Shown: positions 36,775 to 45,586 of the stretch, one piece after another
Layout of the letters: each line of letters begins with the position of its first letter
How positions within the stretch are numbered: position 1 is the stretch's first letter
NCBI RefSeq assembly: GCF_009720365.1
Contig: NZ_ML769314.1
Coordinates: forward strand, 301,264 to 365,263
Length of the DNA: 64,000 bases
Source of the DNA: Catellatospora paridis
GTDB lineage: Bacteria > Actinomycetota > Actinomycetes > Mycobacteriales > Micromonosporaceae
Reading direction: 5' to 3'
The notes under the pieces: generated by a model
The model's input: only the letters and a program-made list of their open reading frames with translations
Database searches by the model: none
Told to the model about the DNA's origin: nothing
Translations under genes and position numbers: made by a program

Positions 36775-38448
36775 TCAGCGGGCGTACGCGGAGAGGAAGC
36801 GGTCGCGGAAGGCGTCCATGCGCCAGACGGGGGCGTCGGGGCCGGGGTTGAGGCCGTCCTGCCAGTTCCAGGCGGTGATCCGGTCGAGGACCGCCGGGTC
36901 GCGGGCGACCACGGTGATCGGCGAGTCGCGGCTGGCGTTTTGCCCGGACACCGACGGCGAGGGCTGGTGATCGCCGAGGAAGACCAGCACGAGGTCGTCG
37001 CCGCCGTACGTCTCCACGTAGGAGACCAGCGTGTTCACCGAGTACGTGATCGCGTTGCGGTAGGCGTGGCGGACCCGGTCGCGGTCGCGCTTCTCGACGA
37101 TCTCGGCGGGGTCGTCGGAGCCGGCGGCGGTGTCGTACACGGAGCCGTCGCCGACGGTGTCCCAGGGCAGCATCTTCGGCACGGGCTCCCAGGGCGAGTG
37201 GCTGGAGATCAGCGGGATCACCGCCATCAGCGGCAGGTGGCCGGGTGCGCGCTCGCGCTGCTGGAAGGTGTGCAGGGTGTACTGGTCGGGCATGGTCGCG
37301 AAGCTGTAGCGCGGTCCCTGGTAGCCGAGGTCGGGGGCGGTGTAGAGCTGGTCGTAGCCGTAGACCGCGCCCTCGGGCCACGGGGTGGTGGTGGCGGGCA
37401 TGACGGCGACGGTTCGCCACCCGGCCCGGCCGAACGCGGCGGGCAGGGTGAACCGGTCGCTGGCCATCATGGTCTGGTAGCGCTGCTGGTTGTCGATCCA
37501 CAGGCCGGACAGCAGCGTGGACTGGGCCAGCCAGCTGCCGCCGCCGGTGGTCGGCGAGGTGAGCCAGGCGCTGCGGGCGGTGTACCCGGCGGCGCGCAGC
37601 CGGGCGTTGCCGGCGTCGAGGGCGGGCCCGACCTGCGAGGTCAGTTCGGGGTCGGTGAGCGCGACCCGGCCGTAGCTCTCCACGAAGGCGACGATGACGT
37701 CCTTGCCGCGCAGCGCGGTCAGCAGATCCCCGGTGGGGGTGTCGCGGTACGCGTCGGCGGACAGCAGGGCCCCGAACACCCGCTCGTCCTGGGCGCCCGC
37801 GCGCACCTGGTTCACCTGGTCGTAGGAGTCGTGGGCGGCCACCGGGACGCCGGGCACCAGCTGCACGCCGGCCAGGGCGCAGGCGGTCCACGCGGCTGCG
37901 AGGCCGGCCACGGAGCGGGCGGCGGCGGTGCGGTGGCGCAGCGCGAGCCGGGCGGCGTGCCGGTACGCGGCAATGACCAGCAGCAGTACGGCGAGGGCGA
38001 GCAGCAGGGCGGCCGCGGCGGCGGCCCACATCGCGGCCGGCCCGCTGGACTGGCGCAGGTAGTCGGCCCCGGCGATGAGGAACGGCCAGTCGAGCACGGG
38101 GTGGAAGGGGCGGTCGAGCACCGCGGAGAAACCGAGACTGATGATCTTTAGGATGACCAGCAGGCCGAGCAGGGCGCCGGTCACCGGGACGGCGACGCGC
38201 CGGAACCGGGTCGGCAGCAGCACCGCCAGCGCGACGGCGAGCAGGCCGTCCACCGGGATGCGCAGGAACGCCGCGGGGGTGAGCCGGCCGAGTTCGTTCG
38301 GCACGACGAGCAGCACCGCCAGGAGCAGGACCGCCAGCCCGAGCAGCACCTGGCGCACCCTGCCCGGCGGCGGCGAAGGCGCGGCGTGCGCCGGATCAGG
38401 CTCGTTCTCGGGCGAAACGGGGGTGGCCGGATGGGTCGCGTCGAGCAT
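36775..38448 (-). CDS. Membrane-bound sulfatase/phosphoglycerol-transferase-like protein
   Basis: A 557-residue protein with about four to five N-terminal membrane helices (residues 30-200) and an extracytoplasmic alkaline-phosphatase-fold domain of the sulfatase superfamily (~235-550). Visible parts are KDVIVAFVESYGRVAL near 250, a candidate nucleophile Thr/Ser in TSPTTGGGSWLAQSTLLSG near 300, ISSHSPWEPVP near 412 and VLVFLGDHQPSPSVSG near 505 with metal-binding Asp-His. Relatives transfer glycerol-phosphate or phosphoethanolamine to surface glycans. It starts one base after ribA ends, so it belongs to the pterin-like cluster operon. Confidence 0.82.
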   Translation of the reverse strand: MLDATHPATPVSPENEPDPAHAAPSPPPGRVRQVLLGLAVLLLAVLLVVPNELGRLTPAAFLRIPVDGLLAVALAVLLPTRFRRVAVPVTGALLGLLVILKIISLGFSAVLDRPFHPVLDWPFLIAGADYLRQSSGPAAMWAAAAAALLLALAVLLLVIAAYRHAARLALRHRTAAARSVAGLAAAWTACALAGVQLVPGVPVAAHDSYDQVNQVRAGAQDERVFGALLSADAYRDTPTGDLLTALRGKDVIVAFVESYGRVALTDPELTSQVGPALDAGNARLRAAGYTARSAWLTSPTTGGGSWLAQSTLLSGLWIDNQQRYQTMMASDRFTLPAAFGRAGWRTVAVMPATTTPWPEGAVYGYDQLYTAPDLGYQGPRYSFATMPDQYTLHTFQQRERAPGHLPLMAVIPLISSHSPWEPVPKMLPWDTVGDGSVYDTAAGSDDPAEIVEKRDRDRVRHAYRNAITYSVNTLVSYVETYGGDDLVLVFLGDHQPSPSVSGQNASRDSPITVVARDPAVLDRITAWNWQDGLNPGPDAPVWRMDAFRDRFLSAYAR

Positions 38449-38449
38449 G

Positions 38450-39094
38450 TCAGCGGGCCGGGCGGAGCTGGAGGGTGTGCGCGGCGTGGCGGGCCTTGGT
38501 GGCCAGATAGCCGGCGTTGGCGGGGGACAGGTGCACCGCGGTCGGCACGCGCTCGGTCACCGTGACCCCCAGCCGGGCGAGCTGCTCGGCCTTGTCGGGG
38601 TTGTTGGACAGCAGCGCGACCCGGGACACGTCGAGGGCGTGCAGCATCTGCGCGGCGACCGTGTAGTCGCGCGCGTCCTCGTCGTGGCCGAGGGCGACGT
38701 TCGCCTCGTAGGTGTCCAGGCCGGTGTCCTGCAGCGCGTACGCCTCCATCTTGGCGTACAGGCCGATGCCGCGGCCCTCCTGGCGCAGGTAGAGCAGGAA
38801 TCCGCCGGCGACGGTGATGCGTTCGGCGGCCTCGCGCAGCTGCGGGCCGCAGTCGCAGCGCTGGCTGCCGAACACGTCCCCGGTCAGGCACTCGCTGTGC
38901 GGGCGCACCAGCGGGACGGGCAGGTCGTCGGCGTCGCGGCGCAGGGTCGTGGCGTGGTCGCCGAGCCCGAGCGCCAGGTGCTCGCGGCCGTCGGCCAGCC
39001 CGGTGAAGGTGATGACCCGGGCCATGGTGGTGTAGCCGTCGGGGAACCGCATCGGTACCTGGACCTGGGTGCGCACCGTCGCCAGGGGCAGCAT
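38450..39094 (-). CDS. ribA: GTP cyclohydrolase II (RibA)
   Basis: Opens GTP to 2,5-diamino-6-ribosylamino-4-pyrimidinone 5'-phosphate with release of formate and pyrophosphate. It has 214 residues as a stand-alone domain. Zinc Cys are in SECLTGDVFGSQRCDCG near 68-84; the active site is YLRQEGRGIGL near 103; the catalytic Tyr of KMEAYALQD near 122 is kept. In one Streptomyces paralogue this Tyr is replaced by Met and only a formylated product forms; here the full reaction is expected. It is not with ribE or ribH but within the PTPS-like cluster, five bases after the RibD_C gene. Confidence 0.93.
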   Translation of the reverse strand: MLPLATVRTQVQVPMRFPDGYTTMARVITFTGLADGREHLALGLGDHATTLRRDADDLPVPLVRPHSECLTGDVFGSQRCDCGPQLREAAERITVAGGFLLYLRQEGRGIGLYAKMEAYALQDTGLDTYEANVALGHDEDARDYTVAAQMLHALDVSRVALLSNNPDKAEQLARLGVTVTERVPTAVHLSPANAGYLATKARHAAHTLQLRPAR

Positions 39095-39099
39095 GCCGG

Positions 39100-39807
39100 T
39101 CACCGTTCTTCCTGGTCGGCGCTGTCGAACCGGGGCGACAGCGCGTAGCGCAGCAGCACCACGTCCCCGATCTGCTGGACGTCGGCCAGCTTCGCGCGCC
39201 GTCCAGGGTTCCACGGGAAGTCCCCGTCGTTGACGAAGCGGCTGGCCCGCGAGTCGCCGACGAAGAACGGGGCCACCACCAGGTGCAGCTCGTCGGCGAG
39301 GTCGGCGGTCAGGAACTGGGTGTGGATGGTGCCGCCGCCCTCGACCATCAGCCGGCACACGCCGCGGTCGTACAGATCCTCGGTCACCTGGCGCAGGTCC
39401 ACCGGCAGGCCGCCGTCGACCACGGTCGCCACGCCGCCGAGCTGCGCGCGGGCGTGCTCGACCCGCGGGCTGGCGCAGTAGACGATCTTCTCCGCGTCGC
39501 CGGCGGTGAAGAACGCGGCGCCCGGGTCCAGCTTGGCCTTCTCGGTGACGGTCACCTTGATGGGGCACTCGGGCACGCCGCGGGCCGTCCGGGCGTCGCG
39601 GCGGGCCTGGGTGCGCACCATCAGGCGCGGGTTGTCCCGGCGCACCGTGCGCGCGCCGACCAGGATCGCGTCGCACGACGCGCGGACCGCGTCGACCCGG
39701 TCGAAGTCGGCCGCGTTCGACAGCAGCAGCCGCTCGTCGGTCGCGCCGTCGAGGTAGCCGTCGATCGACATGCTGCAACTGAGCAGGACGTACGGGCGCT
39801 CACGCAT
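39100..39807 (-). CDS. RibD C-terminal (dihydrofolate-reductase-like) reductase
   Basis: A 235-residue NADPH reductase of the RibD_C family, which reduces the ribosyl side chain of pyrimidine intermediates to ribityl. It begins LLSCSMSIDGYLDGAT, has AILVGARTVRRDNPRL near 48 and the cofactor loop LMVEGGGTIHTQFL near 155. The deaminase half of bifunctional RibD is missing, as in archaeal and fungal reductases that act before deamination. ATG 39807 with GGGGTGG upstream is preferred to a GTG three codons earlier; it overlaps the end of the flippase-like gene, so translation is coupled. Confidence 0.88.
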   Translation of the reverse strand: MRERPYVLLSCSMSIDGYLDGATDERLLLSNAADFDRVDAVRASCDAILVGARTVRRDNPRLMVRTQARRDARTARGVPECPIKVTVTEKAKLDPGAAFFTAGDAEKIVYCASPRVEHARAQLGGVATVVDGGLPVDLRQVTEDLYDRGVCRLMVEGGGTIHTQFLTADLADELHLVVAPFFVGDSRASRFVNDGDFPWNPGRRAKLADVQQIGDVVLLRYALSPRFDSADQEER

Positions 39808-40768
39808 GCTGTCCACCCCGACTCTTGGTGCGTGCCAGCAGGACGGCGGCGCCGGGCAGCGCGGCGACCAGGCCCAGCACGCCGTAGGTGACGGCGGCTG
39901 CGACGCCCTGCGTGGAGGTCAGGCCGGCGGCGGCGAACGCCCAGGCCGCGACGCCTTCGCGGGGCCCCCAGCCGGCGATGTTCAGTGGCAGCGCCATGGC
40001 CAGCAGGGCCAGCTGCGTCAGCGGCACCAGCAGGGTCACCGGCGCGTCCGCGCCCGCGGTGCGGGCCGCGATCACGAACATGACGAGCTGTCCGGTCACG
40101 ACGACCGCCGAGGCGAGCCCGATGCCGATCCACCGCCGCCGGGTGAGCAGCACTTCACGGACATCGGTGTACGCCGACCGCAGCGCCGTCGCCCAGCGGG
40201 CGGACCGCCCGCGGGCCACCGCCCGCACGCCCAGCGCGACGGCCAGCCCGGTCGCGGCGACGACCGCGACGATCACGGGCATGCGGTCCCGGACCGGGGA
40301 CGGCAGCACCAGCAGCATCAGCAGTGAGGCGGCGACCTGCACGGTCAGCCCGATGGTGCGCTCCAGCACCACCGCTCGCACGGCCAGCCGGACGTCGCTG
40401 ATGTCCAGGCCGTGCCGTACCGCGCGGTGCACGTCGCCGACGACGCCGCCGGGCAGCGTCGTGTTGAGGAACAGGGAGCGGTAGTACGCCTTGACGGCCC
40501 GGCCGAGCGGCAGCCGCACGCCGAGGCCCTCGGCGACCAGGCTCCACCGCCAGGCGCAGCACACGGTGCTCAGCGCGCCGAGGCCGAGCGCGGCCAGCAG
40601 CGCGGGCCGGTCGACGAGGCGTACGCCGTCCAGGAACGGCCCGGTGCCCACCTGCCACACGAGCAGCGCGAGGATGAGCAGCCCGGCGGCGGCGCGCGCC
40701 CAGGCCCCGAGGCGACCCGCGGCGCGGCCCGAAGGCGGCAGGCGGACACCCGTCACGGCACGGTGCAA
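39800..40768 (-). CDS. Lysylphosphatidylglycerol synthase/flippase-like membrane protein (UPF0104)
   Basis: A 322-residue polytopic membrane protein of the UPF0104 / MprF-flippase-domain family, with about eight helices. Family marks are ALSTVCCAWRWSLVAEGLGV near 55, KAYYRSLFLNTTLPGGVVGDVHRAVRHG near 80-108 (the conserved NxxLPGGVGG-type loop) and NIAGWGPREGVAAWAF near 265. No synthetase domain is attached, so lipid or lipid-linked substrate movement is more likely than lysyl transfer. TTG 40768 is chosen because AGGAGG lies five bases before it. It overlaps the RibD_C start. Confidence 0.85.
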   Translation of the reverse strand: MHRAVTGVRLPPSGRAAGRLGAWARAAAGLLILALLVWQVGTGPFLDGVRLVDRPALLAALGLGALSTVCCAWRWSLVAEGLGVRLPLGRAVKAYYRSLFLNTTLPGGVVGDVHRAVRHGLDISDVRLAVRAVVLERTIGLTVQVAASLLMLLVLPSPVRDRMPVIVAVVAATGLAVALGVRAVARGRSARWATALRSAYTDVREVLLTRRRWIGIGLASAVVVTGQLVMFVIAARTAGADAPVTLLVPLTQLALLAMALPLNIAGWGPREGVAAWAFAAAGLTSTQGVAAAVTYGVLGLVAALPGAAVLLARTKSRGGQHA

Positions 40769-40847
40769 CGCGACCTCCTGTCCAGACTCTTCATCCTTCC
40801 TAGAGGTACCGTCCCCGCGTGTCTGTGGATTTATGCACACAGCGCCG

Positions 40848-41906
40848 TCATCGGGCCACTGGACCGGGCTGGGCCACCCGGGAGAGCACCGCGCCGACCT
40901 CTTCCGCGGTGCGGGTCCAGCCGGTGAGGTGAGCGCGTCGCGCGCGGGCCGCGTCCCGTAGCCGGTCGCGCAGGTCCGGTTCGGTGAGCCAGCGGCGCAG
41001 CGCGTCGCCGAGCGCCGGACTGTCGGGTGCGACGAGCAGGCCGGGCACACTGCCGTCCGGGGCCGTGCCCAGCGCTTCGGGCAGCCCCTGGACGTCGCAG
41101 GCCAGCACCGGGATGCCCCGGGCCAGCGCTTCGGTGACGACCATGCCATAGCTCTCCCCGCGCGAGGGCAGCACGAGCAGATCCGCGACGCCGTACGCGG
41201 CGGCCAAGCCCTCACCCGTACGCACGCCCGCGAAGGTGATCCGGTCGGCGACCGGGTGCGCCCGCAGTTGTGCCGCGTACGCCGGGTCGCGATCGGGCGA
41301 GCCGACGAAGGTGCAGCTCCAGGGTAGCCCGGTGAGCGTGTCCAGGGCGTCGAGAAGCAGGTGCTGGCCCTTGTGCGGGGCGAGCGCGGCCACGCAAAGC
41401 AGCCGGTTCCCGGCGGGCGACCCGGAGGCGAGGGGCGCGGGGTCGACGCCGGGTGGGGCGGCGTGGACGCGGGCGGGCGGCAGGGCGTACGCCTCGATGG
41501 CGCGCTCGCGGCACCACCGGCTGGTGGTGACGACGGCGGCCGCCGCCCGCAGCACCCGGGCCTCGCCGGGCCGCAGGCCCGGGTCGTCGTCGTCGCCGAA
41601 CAGCATGTGCGCGAGCACGACCGGCCGCAGCCGGGGCGTGCACGCGGCCAGCACGTCCGGCGCGGCGACGGCGACGAGTCCGTCGAGCAGCACGACCGCG
41701 TCGTCGGGCAGCGCCGCGAGCTGCCCGGCCAGCCGGGTGAGGTCGGCCGGGCCGGGAGTGGGCCACGCGCCGGGCACGGGGTGCTCGTGCACCGTCCAGC
41801 CGGACGCGGCCAGGCTGTCGCAGACGCGCCGGTCGTAGACGTTGCCGCCGCTGGGCGCGGCCGGGTCGTCGACCCCGCCCGGCAGGACGACGTGGACGGT
41901 CCTCAC
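40848..41906 (-). CDS. Glycosyltransferase family 4
   Basis: A 352-residue GT-B retaining glycosyltransferase. The acceptor domain starts VHVVLPGGVDDPAAPSGGNVYDRRVC; the nucleotide-sugar domain has RLLCVAALAPHKGQHLLLDAL near 178 and the E-x7-E motif in PSRGESYGMVVTEALARGIPVLA near 262-285. The donor sugar is not readable. GTG 41906 (MRTVHVV) is chosen for homology and an AAAGGG upstream; the longer frame would include a hairpin (41921-41970). It lies in the PTPS-like cluster. Confidence 0.9.
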   Translation of the reverse strand: MRTVHVVLPGGVDDPAAPSGGNVYDRRVCDSLAASGWTVHEHPVPGAWPTPGPADLTRLAGQLAALPDDAVVLLDGLVAVAAPDVLAACTPRLRPVVLAHMLFGDDDDPGLRPGEARVLRAAAAVVTTSRWCRERAIEAYALPPARVHAAPPGVDPAPLASGSPAGNRLLCVAALAPHKGQHLLLDALDTLTGLPWSCTFVGSPDRDPAYAAQLRAHPVADRITFAGVRTGEGLAAAYGVADLLVLPSRGESYGMVVTEALARGIPVLACDVQGLPEALGTAPDGSVPGLLVAPDSPALGDALRRWLTEPDLRDRLRDAARARRAHLTGWTRTAEEVGAVLSRVAQPGPVAR

Positions 41907-41920
41907 CCGTCGGCCCTTTC

Positions 41921-41970
41921 GGATCTTGCGCACTTCGTGCGGCCAGGGCGACACGAAGTGCACAAGATCC
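41921..41970. repeat. 19-bp inverted repeat inside the cluster
   Basis: GGATCTTGCGCACTTCGTG (41921-41939) and its complement at 41952-41970 differ at one base. It lies between the PTPS-like gene and the GT4 start, so it may attenuate or split the operon. Confidence 0.75.
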
Positions 41971-42018
41971 GGGTGCCGGGTGGCCGGACCCGGCCCCGTG
42001 GGCGGGCGCGGCGCATGC

Positions 42019-42417
42019 TCACAGGGGCCGCTCGTAGCTGGCCCAGGCGATGTGCGACTCGTGCAGCGTCACCGCGATCCCGGCCAGCCCGCGCGCGTTC
42101 TCGCCGAACGCGCCCGCGTGCACCCGGGCCGCCAGCCGGTCCGCGATGACCTGGGCCAGCTTCTCGGTCGTGGTGTTCACGCCCGCGAACGCGGGGTCGT
42201 CGTCGAGGTTGCGCAGGTTCAGCGCGCCGACTATGGCGTTGAGCTCCTGCGACGCGGCGGCGATGTCGACCACGATGTCGTCGGGGTCGAGTTCGGCGCG
42301 CTTGAACGTGGCGTCGACGACGAACGTCGCGCCGTGCAGGCGCTGCGCCGGGCCGAAGACCTCGCCCCGGAAGCTGTGGGCGATCATCATGTGGTCGCGG
42401 ACCGTCACGCTGAACAT
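42019..42417 (-). CDS. PTPS/QueD-fold protein with degenerate active site
   Basis: A 132-residue protein of the 6-pyruvoyl-tetrahydropterin synthase / QueD family. The fold is recognisable from [41 protein letters not shown] and the C-terminal [14 protein letters not shown]. Against QueD, zinc His14 and His28 are kept but the third zinc ligand is Ala30, the catalytic Cys position is Ala24, and the catalytic Asp-His pair (LDHR) reads Asn67-Leu68. It therefore probably does not carry out the canonical reaction. It follows the MDR dehydrogenase by five bases. It may bind a pterin or pyrimidine or catalyse a different step. Confidence 0.82.
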   Translation of the reverse strand: MFSVTVRDHMMIAHSFRGEVFGPAQRLHGATFVVDATFKRAELDPDDIVVDIAAASQELNAIVGALNLRNLDDDPAFAGVNTTTEKLAQVIADRLAARVHAGAFGENARGLAGIAVTLHESHIAWASYERPL

Positions 42418-42422
42418 GGGGG

Positions 42423-43403
42423 TCACTCTCCGTCGTAGCTGATGGTGTGGCACAGGGCGGGCAGGCTGCCGTCGGCGAGGGCGGCCAGCACCTCGGGCAG
42501 CCGGTCGAAGCTCGACTCGCCGGACAGCAGCGCGTCGAAGGCCGGGTCGCGCAGCAGGTCCAGGGCGATCGCGAGCCGGTCGGCGTAGGAGCGGCGCGCG
42601 GCGCGGGCCGGGGAGACCGTGCCGACCTGGCTGCCGCGGATGGTCAGCCGACCGGAGTGGAAGGCGCCGCCCAGGGACAGGTTCACCTGGCGGTCGCCGT
42701 ACCAGCTCAGCTCGACCACGGTGCCCTCCGGGGCCAGCAGGTCGAGCGCACGCTGCAGCCCGGCTCCGCTGGCCGAGGCGTGGAAGACCAGGTCGTTGCC
42801 GCCGTCGGCGGACTCGGGCGAGGCGAACCCGACGCCGAGCGCCGCCGCGACCGCGGCCCGCTCCGGGTCCACGTCGACCAGCTGCACCGATACCCCGGGG
42901 AAACGCGCCAGCAGCGCCGCGACGCAGCAGCCGACCATGCCCGCGCCGAGCACCGCGATCCGGTCGCCGACCAGCGGCGGGCCGTCCCACAGCGCGTTGA
43001 CCGCGGTCTCCACGGTGCCCGCGAGCACGGCGCGCCGCGCGGGCACGCCGTCGGGCACCGGCACCACCGCGCCCGCCGGGACGACGTAGCGGGTCTGGTG
43101 CGGGTACAGGCAGAACACGGTGCGTCCGAGCAGCTCCGGCGGGCCCTGCTCGACGACGCCGACGTTGAGGTAGCCGTACTTGACCGGTCCCGGGAAGTCG
43201 CCCTCCTGGAAGGGGGCGCGCATCACGGCGTACTGGCCGGGCGGCACCTCGCCGCGGAAGACCAGCGTCTCGGTGCCCCGGCTCACGCCGGAGTGGACGG
43301 TGCGCACCAGCACCTCGCCGGGGCCCGGATCGGGCAGCGCCACGGGGCGGATCTCGCCCGCGCCGGGCGCGGCCGTCCAGAACGCACGCGCGTAGGATGC
43401 CAT
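42423..43403 (-). CDS. Zinc-independent MDR-family dehydrogenase
   Basis: A 326-residue medium-chain dehydrogenase/reductase. The N-terminal GroES-like part starts [29 protein letters not shown]; the loop that gives the catalytic zinc Cys in alcohol dehydrogenases reads SGVSRGTE, without Cys, as in BchC-like members. The Rossmann motif is [16 protein letters not shown] near 148. The four-Cys structural zinc lobe is absent. Annotation as a zinc alcohol dehydrogenase would thus be misleading. It is first in the minus-strand cluster and 44 bases from the divergent CDP-alcohol transferase. Confidence 0.85.
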   Translation of the reverse strand: MASYARAFWTAAPGAGEIRPVALPDPGPGEVLVRTVHSGVSRGTETLVFRGEVPPGQYAVMRAPFQEGDFPGPVKYGYLNVGVVEQGPPELLGRTVFCLYPHQTRYVVPAGAVVPVPDGVPARRAVLAGTVETAVNALWDGPPLVGDRIAVLGAGMVGCCVAALLARFPGVSVQLVDVDPERAAVAAALGVGFASPESADGGNDLVFHASASGAGLQRALDLLAPEGTVVELSWYGDRQVNLSLGGAFHSGRLTIRGSQVGTVSPARAARRSYADRLAIALDLLRDPAFDALLSGESSFDRLPEVLAALADGSLPALCHTISYDGE

Positions 43404-43447
43404 CGGCTTCCTCTCCTCGGATCAAGGTCGAACCTAACGGAGGTACG

Positions 43448-44221
43448 GTGCCGCCGGTGAGACCGGGCCCGGTGATCGGGCTGATCCTCCAGTTCGCCAT
43501 GCTCGCGCTGCTGTCGGCGGCGGTCGGCCTCGGCCCCGCCGGGTGGGCCGCCGGGATCGCGTACGCGCTCGGCTCGTGCGTGCTGCTGACCCGGGCGATG
43601 CACACCGCCGGGCTGGTCGCGTTCGGACCCGCCGACCTGGTCACCCTGACCCGGGCCGCGCTCGTCGGCTGCGTCACGGCGCTGACCGCGGCCTCCTTCG
43701 CGGGCGACGTGCCGGTGCCGGTGCTGGTCGGGATCACGGTCGTGGCGCTGGTGCTCGACGCGGTCGACGGCAAGGTCGCGCGGCGTACGGCCACCGCGTC
43801 GGCGTTCGGCGCGCGGTTCGACATGGAGGTCGACGCGTTCCTCATCCTGGTGCTGAGCTGCTACGTCTTCCCGGCGGCCGGCTCGTGGGTGCTCGCGATC
43901 GGCGCGATGCGTTACGTGTACGTAGTCGCGACCTGGTTGCTGCCGTGGCTGCGCGGGCAGCTGTTCCCCCGGTACTGGCGCAAGGTGGTGGCCGCGATCC
44001 AGGGCATCGTGCTGGCGACCGCCGCCGCGGACGCGCTGCCCCGGCCGGTGGTCGTCGTCGCGCTCGGGGGCGCGCTCGCCCTGCTCACCGAGTCCTTCGG
44101 CCGTGACGTGGTCTACCTCTGGCGGCACCGCGCCGCCACGACCGGCGCGATCCGCCGAGCCGCCGCCCAGACCCGGGTCATGACAGGCGCACCCGGGGGC
44201 GTTCGCGGCGATCGGGCGTAG
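43448..44221 (+). CDS. CDP-alcohol phosphatidyltransferase
   Basis: A 257-residue integral-membrane enzyme that joins an alcohol to a CDP-activated partner. The signature D-x2-D-G-x2-A-R-x8-G-x3-D-x3-D is complete in [29 protein letters not shown] near residues 100-128. About six helices surround it. The alcohol substrate is unknown. It is transcribed away from the MDR/PTPS-like operon across a 44-base gap, suggesting shared control. GTG 43448 lies four bases after GGAGG; a second GTG three codons on is possible. Confidence 0.88.
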   Translation: MPPVRPGPVIGLILQFAMLALLSAAVGLGPAGWAAGIAYALGSCVLLTRAMHTAGLVAFGPADLVTLTRAALVGCVTALTAASFAGDVPVPVLVGITVVALVLDAVDGKVARRTATASAFGARFDMEVDAFLILVLSCYVFPAAGSWVLAIGAMRYVYVVATWLLPWLRGQLFPRYWRKVVAAIQGIVLATAAADALPRPVVVVALGGALALLTESFGRDVVYLWRHRAATTGAIRRAAAQTRVMTGAPGGVRGDRA

Positions 44222-44262
44222 CGCTCACCCACCTGGCGTCGCCGACGAGGTGGCGCGCTGCG

Positions 44263-45006
44263 CTACCGCAGGCGGGCGTAGACGTCGCCGGAGCGGCCGA
44301 GCGCGCGGAAGCGCTGCTCCAGCAGCTGCACCAGGCCTGCCGCGTCGAGCCACTGCTCGCTTGCGAAGCGCATGGTCTCGACGGGGGCGTAGTTGTACTC
44401 GTACCCGCCGAGCCGCTCCACCAGGTCCAGGGCGGTGAGGGCGGCGTCGTGGGCGAACGGCAGGTACTCGAAGGACAGTGCGCGCAGCGGCCGGGACAGC
44501 CCGCGCAGCACGTCCGCCTCGAAGCCCTCGACGTCGATCTTGCAGAAGGCCGGCTCGCCGTACGTCGCGATGAGATCGTCCAAGGTGACCACCTCGACCT
44601 CCACCGAGCGGTCCCAGCGGACCTCGGCGAAGCGCTCGTCGGCCGCGGTCACCGACTCGATCCACTCGTGCGACAGCGAGGAGACGGTCGGCGTCGCCGA
44701 GGACAGCGCGAGCGAGGCCGTGCCCGGCCGCGCGCCGACGGCGGTGGGCAGGATGGTCACGCCCGGGTCGCGGCCGAAGAACAGGCGCAGCACCCGCAGG
44801 CAGTCGGGCTGCGGCTCGATCGCGAGCACCCGCGCACCGAGCCGCCGCCACGGGCGCACCCGGCTGCCGACGTGCGCGCCGACGTCGAAGGCGAGGTCAC
44901 CGGGCCCGATGAACTGGCCGTAGAAGCGGCGCATCCGCCGGTGGCGGCCCGGGATGCCGTGGTACATCACGAGGGACCTGGCCATTCCCCGGGCGCGAGC
45001 GAGCAT
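44263..45006 (-). CDS. FkbM-family methyltransferase
   Basis: A 247-residue SAM-dependent methyltransferase. The SAM motif is DLAFDVGAHVGSRVRPW near residues 36-52, followed by VLAIEPQPDCLRVL, and the FkbM signature is AFCKIDVEGFEADVLRGL near 155-172. Such enzymes methylate hydroxyls of sugars or natural products. It could modify the product of the neighbouring glycan-like cluster, but it is convergent with the CDP-alcohol transferase, so this is only a suggestion. TAGGCT lies five bases before the ATG. Confidence 0.88.
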   Translation of the reverse strand: MLARARGMARSLVMYHGIPGRHRRMRRFYGQFIGPGDLAFDVGAHVGSRVRPWRRLGARVLAIEPQPDCLRVLRLFFGRDPGVTILPTAVGARPGTASLALSSATPTVSSLSHEWIESVTAADERFAEVRWDRSVEVEVVTLDDLIATYGEPAFCKIDVEGFEADVLRGLSRPLRALSFEYLPFAHDAALTALDLVERLGGYEYNYAPVETMRFASEQWLDAAGLVQLLEQRFRALGRSGDVYARLR

Positions 45007-45058
45007 GGCTGAGCCTAACCCGCATGCCCGCCGCGAGCCCGCTGTCCGGCGGCGGCGA

Positions 45059-45586
45059 TCACGGCCAGGTGATCTTCAGGGAATCCATGACGATCTCGCA
45101 ACCCGTTCCGACGAGGTCCCGGTCGCCCTCGCACGACACCCCGACCCGGCTGCCCTGCTCGTCCAGCAGCACCATCAGCATGTCCGTCGCGAGCAGCTCG
45201 TCCCGCTCGATCCGGATCGCCTGCCGGCCGTCCACCGTGCGCTTGTCGACGCCCGGCGGCTCCGCGCCGAACAGGTCCGTGAAGACCAGCAGGCTGGGGT
45301 CGCCCTCCGGCGCGTTCGGATCGTGAGTCATGACGAGCACCACGACGCCGGTGTCGGGGGAGGCGTCCGGCGGAGCGACGCGGACGCAGTCGGGCTGCGG
45401 CATGGTGCAGTCGTCGGCCACCCAGCCCTCCGGCATGGCGAACGTGACGTGGCCGTCGCGGGTGCCCGCGGGAACGGTGTCCGGCCCCTGGGCCAGGATC
45501 CCCGCCCCGGCGGCGCCGGCCACGACGACGGCGAAGAGGGCGATGATCAGCACTGGCAAGCGGGCGGAAGTCAGGGACCGGGTCAT
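45059..45586 (-). CDS. Exported protein of unknown function
   Basis: A 175-residue protein with one N-terminal membrane helix (LPVLIIALFAVVVAGAAGAGILA) and an external domain: GHVTFAMPEGWVADDCTMPQPDCVRVAPPD, then VDKRTVDGRQAIRIERDELL and VSCEGDRDLVGTGCEIVMDSLKI. Four Cys may form two disulfides. The layout resembles small secreted actinobacterial proteins with a LpqN/PsbP-like domain, but I cannot assign it. TAGCGT six bases before the ATG suggests a leaderless start. Confidence 0.72.
   Translation of the reverse strand: MTRSLTSARLPVLIIALFAVVVAGAAGAGILAQGPDTVPAGTRDGHVTFAMPEGWVADDCTMPQPDCVRVAPPDASPDTGVVVLVMTHDPNAPEGDPSLLVFTDLFGAEPPGVDKRTVDGRQAIRIERDELLATDMLMVLLDEQGSRVGVSCEGDRDLVGTGCEIVMDSLKITWP

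Noticed and set aside
42423-43403. Call as zinc-dependent alcohol dehydrogenase
   Set aside because: The catalytic zinc Cys and the structural Cys lobe are missing; only MDR family membership is supported.
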